From positions 1-64,000 of the forward strand of contig CAYJMG010000012.1 in the NCBI GenBank assembly GCA_964371355.1: a stretch of DNA of 64,000 nt, read 5' to 3'. A program made the translations under genes and the position numbers. A model generated the notes under the pieces. That model was not told the DNA's origin and did not search any database. It saw only the letters and a program-made list of their open reading frames with translations. Below are positions 59,059 through 64,000 of the stretch, one piece after another (the first letter of the stretch is position 1; every line of letters begins with the position of its first letter). This DNA comes from JACRBR01 sp964371355 (GTDB lineage Bacteria; Chloroflexota; Dehalococcoidia; DSTF01; JACRBR01).

Positions 59059-59724
59059 ATGGCCGTATCAGGTTTGACACTCGAATCCCCCTCCCGCACC
59101 GAACGTAAGCGCGCGCGCAACCGCGATGCCCTCGTCGCCGCCGCTCGCCGTCTCTTCACGCGCGACGGTTTCGACGCAACCACCATCGCCGCCATCGCCG
59201 AAGAGGCCGATCTCGGCTTCGGTACCTTCTATCGCTACTTCGAGGACAAGGCTGCCGCCCTTTGGGCGGTGATCCACGAGGCGGCGTCCGAGATGAACCT
59301 GCTGTTGTGCGACGAGGACGATCCGGCGCTGTCCGCCGCCGATGCGCTCGGCCGCCTGACCGAGCGGTTCGTACGGGCCGCGGGGAAGAACCGCGGCGTT
59401 GTCGCGCTGTGGTGGAAGACCAGCATGCAAAGCGGCCGGCGCCGCCCGCCCGAGCCCCCCAACATGCCGCCCCTCCCCGTCAGCCTCACCATCGCCATTG
59501 AGCGTCTCATTACGCGCGGCGTCGAGCGCGGCGAGTTCCTGCCCGGCGATGCCGCCATCCGCGCCGGCATCATCGCCGGCGCCCACATGCAGGTCCTCTT
59601 CGCCCCGTACACCCGCCAGGATGAAACAAACGTGATCGAAACCCTGCGCGAATTGGAGTTGCGTGCGCTCGGCGTCTCGATCGAGCACGCGAAGAAGGAC
59701 AAGAAGGGGAGGACGGGCCGGTGA
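59059..59724 (+). CDS. TetR-family regulator
   Basis: 221 residues. The helix-turn-helix is clear: TIAAIAEEADLGFGTFYRYF, in residues about 40-60. The C-terminal ligand domain is diverse as usual. Its stop overlaps the GTG start of the HlyD-like gene by four bases, so it is the first gene of the efflux operon and presumably represses it until a substrate binds. Confidence 0.93.
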   Translation: MAVSGLTLESPSRTERKRARNRDALVAAARRLFTRDGFDATTIAAIAEEADLGFGTFYRYFEDKAAALWAVIHEAASEMNLLLCDEDDPALSAADALGRLTERFVRAAGKNRGVVALWWKTSMQSGRRRPPEPPNMPPLPVSLTIAIERLITRGVERGEFLPGDAAIRAGIIAGAHMQVLFAPYTRQDETNVIETLRELELRALGVSIEHAKKDKKGRTGR

Positions 59725-61628
59725 CTGCAATCAACTTCGACGAAGAGCTGGAACTCGAAGAGAATCCCTGGCGAGGGCGAATCATCACGCTGCTCGTGCT
59801 GCTGGCCGTCACGGCGGCCATCGGCGCTGGCGTCTGGTTCTTCCGGCGTGAGGATTCGCTGAGCGTCACCCGCGAAACAGAGGAGATCCCCGTTACGCGC
59901 GGCACCATCCGGCAGACGCTTAGCATAACCGGGACGGCGGACGCCGAGTTCAACAGCGACCTGATCTTCCAGTCCTCCGGCAAAGTCGCCACGGTCAGCG
60001 TGAAGACGGGTGACCTCGTCAAGAAGGACGACGTCCTCGCCACCCTCGAGTCCGACGACCTGCAGAACGCGGTCGCGTCGGCCCAGGCGAACCAGCGCAG
60101 CGCCCAGCTCAAGCTCGACGATCTCCTCGAAGGCACAGAGGCAGCCGATGTCGCCACCGCCGAGCAGGGGGTGGCCGCCGCCCAGGCCGGGCTTACGAAG
60201 GCACAGAACGACTACGACACCCTCGCCCAGGGTGGCACCACCGCCGATCTCGCCTCGGCCCAGCAGGCGGTGACCGCCGCCGAAGCCCAGCTCGCGACGG
60301 CCACCGCGAGTCGCGAGAAGCTGAACAACACGCCGTCCGACTCTGATCTCGCTGCCGCCGAAGCCGGCGTCGCGCAGGCCGAGTCCGCGCTCACGGCGGC
60401 GGAGAATCAGGCTGACAGCGCGGCCAACTCGCTGAATTCTGCTGAAGCTTCCCTGAAAAGTTCAGAGGCGGCCTACTGCGCCGTGGCCGGCGCCCCTGTC
60501 GCCGCATTCTGCTCCGTGCGCTCGGCGCCAGTGTCGTCGGCGGACTTGTCCGTGCTGAATACCGCGCTGGGCGACCCGAGTTCGCTGGTCGCCGCCGCCG
60601 CCGCCGCCGCCATCGCGGCCAACAACACCTACCTCAATGCAGTGAACGCGAAGGCCTCCGCGGACGCGGCCGTCGCCTCTGCCGAGGACGCCCTTGAAGC
60701 TGCCGAGGCGAAGCTCGACCTCGCGCAGGACGGCCCTACCTCCGAGGACATCGCCGCGGCCGATGCCGCCGTCGCCGCCGCCGAGGCGGGCCTCGCGGCC
60801 GCACAGGAGAAGCTCGCACTCGTCCAGAGCGGCGGTACCGACTTCCAGCGCTCGACCGCGGCCGCCGGCGTACAGAGCGCCGAGTCGGCGCTTGATGCCG
60901 CGATCGCCAAGCGGAACCAGGCCTACCGCGGAGCCGACGCCAACGCCATCGCGCAGGCGCGCCAGGCGGTCGAGACGGCCCGCCTGCAGGTCGAAGCGGC
61001 GCAGATCCGCCTCAAGAACGCGAAGATCATCGCCCCGTTCGACGGCACCGTCGGCGGCGTCAACATCAAGGCGGGTGAGTTCTTCGGCGGTGCGGCGGCC
61101 GCGGAAGGCGGCGCCATCGTGCTCCTCACCCCCGAAAAGCTCACCCTCACCATGAGCGTGGGCGAGACGGACTACCGCACCGTGAAGGTGCAGCAGGGCG
61201 GCGTCGCCATCTTCGATGGCCTGCCCGGCTCGGTCTATCCGTTCACCCTGACCGAGATTGGACTGAGCCCCACGGTTACGCAGGGAGTGGTGACCTACCA
61301 GGTCAAAGCCTCGATCGTCGTGCTCCCCGAGAGCCCGCAGCCCGCTCCCGGCATGAACGCCCGCGGCCAGATCGTCACCAGCTCGCAGGACAACGTGCTC
61401 CTGATACCATCCAGGGCCATCCGCATCAGCGGGACCGACCAGGTCGTCGATGTGAAGCGCGACGGTGCCATCGAGGAGCAGATCGTCACGACGGGCGCCA
61501 CCGACGGCGAGAACGTGGAAGTGCTGACGGGGCTGGAAGAGGGTGATATCGTCACGGTCGTGACACTCCGGAGCAACAGTGGCAAGACTCCTGAGGCCGA
61601 GCCGACGTTGCCGGGTGGTGTGAGGTAG
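59721..61628 (+). CDS. HlyD/MacA-type efflux adaptor protein
   Basis: 635 residues from GTG. One membrane anchor (about 25-45), a biotinyl-lipoyl half motif (LIFQSSGKVATVSVKTGDLVKK, read in parts), a very long Ala/Glu-rich coiled-coil hairpin (about 105-425) with repeats such as DLASAQQAVTAAEAQLATA, then IIAPFDGTVGGVNIKAGE and a beta-barrel end with GQIVTSSQDNVLLIPSRAI. The hairpin is longer than in typical MacA (about 370 residues in all), suggesting a different partner or envelope spacing. It works with the ABC genes that follow. Confidence 0.92.
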   Translation: MTAINFDEELELEENPWRGRIITLLVLLAVTAAIGAGVWFFRREDSLSVTRETEEIPVTRGTIRQTLSITGTADAEFNSDLIFQSSGKVATVSVKTGDLVKKDDVLATLESDDLQNAVASAQANQRSAQLKLDDLLEGTEAADVATAEQGVAAAQAGLTKAQNDYDTLAQGGTTADLASAQQAVTAAEAQLATATASREKLNNTPSDSDLAAAEAGVAQAESALTAAENQADSAANSLNSAEASLKSSEAAYCAVAGAPVAAFCSVRSAPVSSADLSVLNTALGDPSSLVAAAAAAAIAANNTYLNAVNAKASADAAVASAEDALEAAEAKLDLAQDGPTSEDIAAADAAVAAAEAGLAAAQEKLALVQSGGTDFQRSTAAAGVQSAESALDAAIAKRNQAYRGADANAIAQARQAVETARLQVEAAQIRLKNAKIIAPFDGTVGGVNIKAGEFFGGAAAAEGGAIVLLTPEKLTLTMSVGETDYRTVKVQQGGVAIFDGLPGSVYPFTLTEIGLSPTVTQGVVTYQVKASIVVLPESPQPAPGMNARGQIVTSSQDNVLLIPSRAIRISGTDQVVDVKRDGAIEEQIVTTGATDGENVEVLTGLEEGDIVTVVTLRSNSGKTPEAEPTLPGGVR

Positions 61629-61631
61629 CCG

Positions 61632-62387
61632 ATGATCCGTCTGCGCGGTGTCACCAAGGTCTACAGAATGGGGTCCGAGCAGGTCGCCGCCCTCGGCGGT
61701 GTTGACCTCGAGATCAAGGACGGCGAGTTCCTCGCGATCATGGGCCCCTCCGGCTCCGGGAAATCGACGCTGATGAACATCATCGGCTGCCTCGACCGCC
61801 CGACCTCCGGCACTTATTCGCTCGACGGCATCAACGTGAGCCGTCTTGGGGACGCCGCCCTTGCCAAGGTCCGCAATCGCCGGCTGGGCTTCGTGTTCCA
61901 GTCGTTCAACCTGCTCCCGCGGCTAAGCGCGATTGAGCAGGTCGCCTTGCCGCTCAGCTATCGCGCGGCCTCGAACCGCAAGAAGCTGGCCAAACACGCT
62001 CTCCATATGGTCGGACTTGGCAACCGCATGAACCACAAGCCGACACAGCTCTCGGGCGGCCAGCAGCAGCGCGTCGCCATCGCCCGGGCCCTTGTCGGCC
62101 ACCCCACGATCATCCTTGCCGACGAGCCCACCGGCGCCCTCGACACGAAGACGAGCCACGACGTGATGGAGCTGTTCCGCCAGCTCAACGAACAGCGCGG
62201 CATCACGATCGCCTTCGTCACTCACGAGCCCGATGTCGCGGCATGGACCCGCCGTATCGTCGCCCTTCGCGATGGGCGAATCGTGAGCGACGAGCCCAAC
62301 GTACCCATGTATGAACGCGTGAGCCAGCCGCACCAGGAGACCGCCGTCGAACATGTGGTTCATGCCATGATGGAGCCCGGCGCGTGA
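61632..62387 (+). CDS. ABC transporter ATP-binding protein (MacB/LolD type)
   Basis: 251 residues with Walker A GPSGSGKST, Q loop in FVFQSFNLLPRL, signature LSGGQQQRVAIARAL, Walker B ILADEPTGALD and His in FVTHEPDV. Only three bases separate it from the adaptor gene, and its stop overlaps the permease start. In MacB these domains are fused to the permease; here they are separate. Confidence 0.94.
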   Translation: MIRLRGVTKVYRMGSEQVAALGGVDLEIKDGEFLAIMGPSGSGKSTLMNIIGCLDRPTSGTYSLDGINVSRLGDAALAKVRNRRLGFVFQSFNLLPRLSAIEQVALPLSYRAASNRKKLAKHALHMVGLGNRMNHKPTQLSGGQQQRVAIARALVGHPTIILADEPTGALDTKTSHDVMELFRQLNEQRGITIAFVTHEPDVAAWTRRIVALRDGRIVSDEPNVPMYERVSQPHQETAVEHVVHAMMEPGA

Positions 62388-63679
62388 GCATCATCGACGT
62401 CCTGATTACGGCGCTCACCTCGATGCGCACGAACATCCTGCGCACGCTTCTCACGATGCTCGGCATCATCATCGGCATCGCCGCCGTCATCACCGGTACC
62501 GCGGCCGGCGAAGGCGCCCAGCAGGGCGTCACGGAGCGCATCGCCGGGCTCGGCAGCAATCTCATGTTCGTCCGGCCCTACGCGGCCGACTCCGGCGGCG
62601 TGAACCTTCCCGGCCTCGGTCCAAGCCTGTTCTTCGAGGACTCAAAGCAGGTCGTCGATGCGCAGCTCCCTTGTGTGGACGCCGTCGCCGCCCAGGCCAC
62701 AATCGGCGCCCCCGGCGACTTCCTCGGCGCGCAGGCCATCTATCGGGGCAAGAACATCGACACCCTCCTCGTCGGGACGGAACCCACGTACCAGCAGGTG
62801 CGCAACTTCTACGTTGAGCAGGGCCGCTTCATTTCGCAGGATGATGTAGACAAGAAGGCACTCGTCGTCGTCCTCGGTCGCGGCGTCGCCGACAAGCTCT
62901 TCGGCTCGGCCGACCCCATCGGCGCGAACATCCGCATCTTCGCAGGGGTCGGCGGCCGCTTCGGGATCACGATCAACTTCACCGTGATCGGCGTCATGGA
63001 GGCCCGGGGCGGTTCGTCGGGCGCCGATGAGGATAACCAGATCTTTACGCCGCTCCCGTCGCTCCAGGCGCGCGCGCCTGCGGGATTCCGGAACGCCCGC
63101 GGCTACTCGAATATCGCGCAGATCAATGTTGCACTCACCAAAGGCTGCGACGAGGAAGCGGCCAAGCTCGATATCGCTGCGATTCTCCGCAGGGCCCGTG
63201 AGCTGCCCCCGGGCAAGCCCGACGACTTCCAGATCCAATCGCAAAAGGACGTGCTTTCGACCGCCACCGAGGTCGAGGAGTCATTCCAGATCCTCATCGC
63301 CTCCATCGCCCTCATCGCGCTCGTCGTCGGTGGTATCGGCATCATGAACATCATGCTCGTGTCCGTCACCGAGCGCACGCGCGAGATCGGCATACGCAAG
63401 GCCGTTGGCGCCAAGCGCTTCGATATCCTCCTCCAGTTCCTGCTGGAGGCGCTCGTCGTCACCGTGTTAGGCGGCGTGCTGGGTGTCATCGCGGCCTGGG
63501 GCGCGACGGAGATCGCCGCCCGGTTCGACATCGGGGGCGCCGACACCAGGTACGCCATTACACCCCAGTGGGTGATGCTCGGCCTCGTGGTGTCGGCGAT
63601 TACGGGCGTCATCGCCGGCGTCTACCCTGCCTGGCGGGCCGCCCGCCTCGACCCCATCGAGGCCCTGCGCCACGAGTAG
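62384..63679 (+). CDS. MacB-like ABC transporter permease
   Basis: 431 residues from GTG. One TM near 25-45, a large extracytoplasmic MacB-PCD domain (about 50-290), then three TM segments (about 310-335, 358-385, 395-420). The FtsX-like region shows MLVSVTERTREIGIRKAVGA and the C-terminal PAWRAARLDPIEALRHE, both typical of the family. With the adaptor and ATPase it forms a tripartite-like exporter for a lipopeptide, antibiotic or surface molecule. Confidence 0.94.
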   Translation: MSIIDVLITALTSMRTNILRTLLTMLGIIIGIAAVITGTAAGEGAQQGVTERIAGLGSNLMFVRPYAADSGGVNLPGLGPSLFFEDSKQVVDAQLPCVDAVAAQATIGAPGDFLGAQAIYRGKNIDTLLVGTEPTYQQVRNFYVEQGRFISQDDVDKKALVVVLGRGVADKLFGSADPIGANIRIFAGVGGRFGITINFTVIGVMEARGGSSGADEDNQIFTPLPSLQARAPAGFRNARGYSNIAQINVALTKGCDEEAAKLDIAAILRRARELPPGKPDDFQIQSQKDVLSTATEVEESFQILIASIALIALVVGGIGIMNIMLVSVTERTREIGIRKAVGAKRFDILLQFLLEALVVTVLGGVLGVIAAWGATEIAARFDIGGADTRYAITPQWVMLGLVVSAITGVIAGVYPAWRAARLDPIEALRHE

Positions 63680-63716
63680 CGCAGCACGTCGCGCCTGCCG
63701 CCGCTAGACTGCCGCG

Positions 63717-64000
63717 ATGCGAGTCGCCGTCGTCGGCCATGTCGAGCACGTCACGATCGCCCGGGTCCCGGCGCTCCCTGCGCCTGGCGACATCGTCCAT
63801 CTCGACGAGCCGGTCGTCATCGCTGGTGGTGGCGGCGGAATCGCGTTCTTCCAGCTCGCGAAGAGCCCCGCCGACGTCCACTTGTTCACTGCCATCGGTA
63901 TCGACGACGCCGCGCTCCACGTCTACCACGAGATTTCGAACGTCGGTGCCACGGTTCACGCCGCGCTGCGCATGGAGCCCCACACCCGTGACCTCGTCCT
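63717..64000 (+). CDS. PfkB-family carbohydrate/nucleoside kinase (3' end beyond window)
   Basis: The first 94 residues are visible, starting MRVAVVGHVEHVT. The PfkB N-terminal pattern is present: PGDIVHLDEPVVIAGGGGGI (the Gly-rich substrate loop) followed by FTAIGIDDA. Whether the substrate is ribose, adenosine, fructose-phosphate or another sugar cannot be told from this part. It begins 37 bases after the permease and may belong to the same transcript. Confidence 0.8.
   Translation, partial: MRVAVVGHVEHVTIARVPALPAPGDIVHLDEPVVIAGGGGGIAFFQLAKSPADVHLFTAIGIDDAALHVYHEISNVGATVHAALRMEPHTRDLV

Noticed and set aside
1..64000. tRNA, rRNA or prophage genes
   Set aside because: Intergenic regions were read for T-loop and anticodon-arm patterns and for phage structural genes; none was convincing.

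Overview
The window is a GC-rich bacterial stretch with two 10-N gaps (38485-38494 and 40244-40253). Its genes suggest a metagenome-assembled genome of the Chloroflexota, perhaps Dehalococcoidia-like. The reasons are nos accessory genes, many two-component proteins, a DUF35/thiolase/acyl-CoA catabolic block, a single-chain acyl-CoA carboxylase, lipoproteins and an HAPMO-like Baeyer-Villiger monooxygenase. The taxonomic call is inference: no rRNA, ribosomal protein or tRNA gene was found.

Layout. 1-3.9 kb: nosD (fused to a membrane domain), nosF and nosY, the copper-site maturation ABC system of nitrous oxide reductase; nosZ is probably upstream of the window. 4-10 kb: MarR regulator, alpha/beta hydrolase, IscA-like protein, ThDP enzyme, GAF sensor kinase, MobA-like protein. 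10.7-15.4 kb: two paralogous OmpR-type regulators facing each other, a PAS kinase and an acidic lipoprotein. 15.7-25.8 kb: pirin, a 1146-residue biotin-dependent carboxylase, a phosphoesterase, a GAF kinase, a receiver protein, a response regulator fused to a degenerate alpha/beta hydrolase, and an ECF sigma factor. 26-42.3 kb: a CoA-linked catabolic island (two DUF35 proteins, two thiolase-like proteins, two NTF2-like proteins, acyl-CoA synthetase, crotonase, acyl-CoA dehydrogenase, nitronate-monooxygenase-like enzyme, BVMO). It is interrupted by an IS1595-family element and a REP-associated (RAYT) transposase. 43-56.8 kb: metalloprotease lipoprotein, DUF457 protein, a nucleotide-sugar dehydrogenase and a cell-surface polysaccharide cluster. 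56.8-64 kb: subtilisin-like protease, then a TetR/HlyD/MacB-like efflux operon and the start of a PfkB kinase.

The most striking feature is the density of short, near-perfect palindromes between about 16.7 and 42.6 kb. At least five families (core hairpins of roughly 16-26 bp with loops of mostly 2-4 nt) sit between genes. One family flanks a RAYT transposase in inverted orientation. Another copy of it has been split precisely by the IS1595-family element, with an 8-bp target duplication. Other palindromes lie in frame inside two protein-coding genes (the carboxylase linker and, as a tandem array, the acyl-CoA synthetase), which recalls the protein-coding palindromic elements of Rickettsia. 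Both assembly gaps fall inside copies of one of these hairpin repeats. The 43-64 kb part lacks these families.
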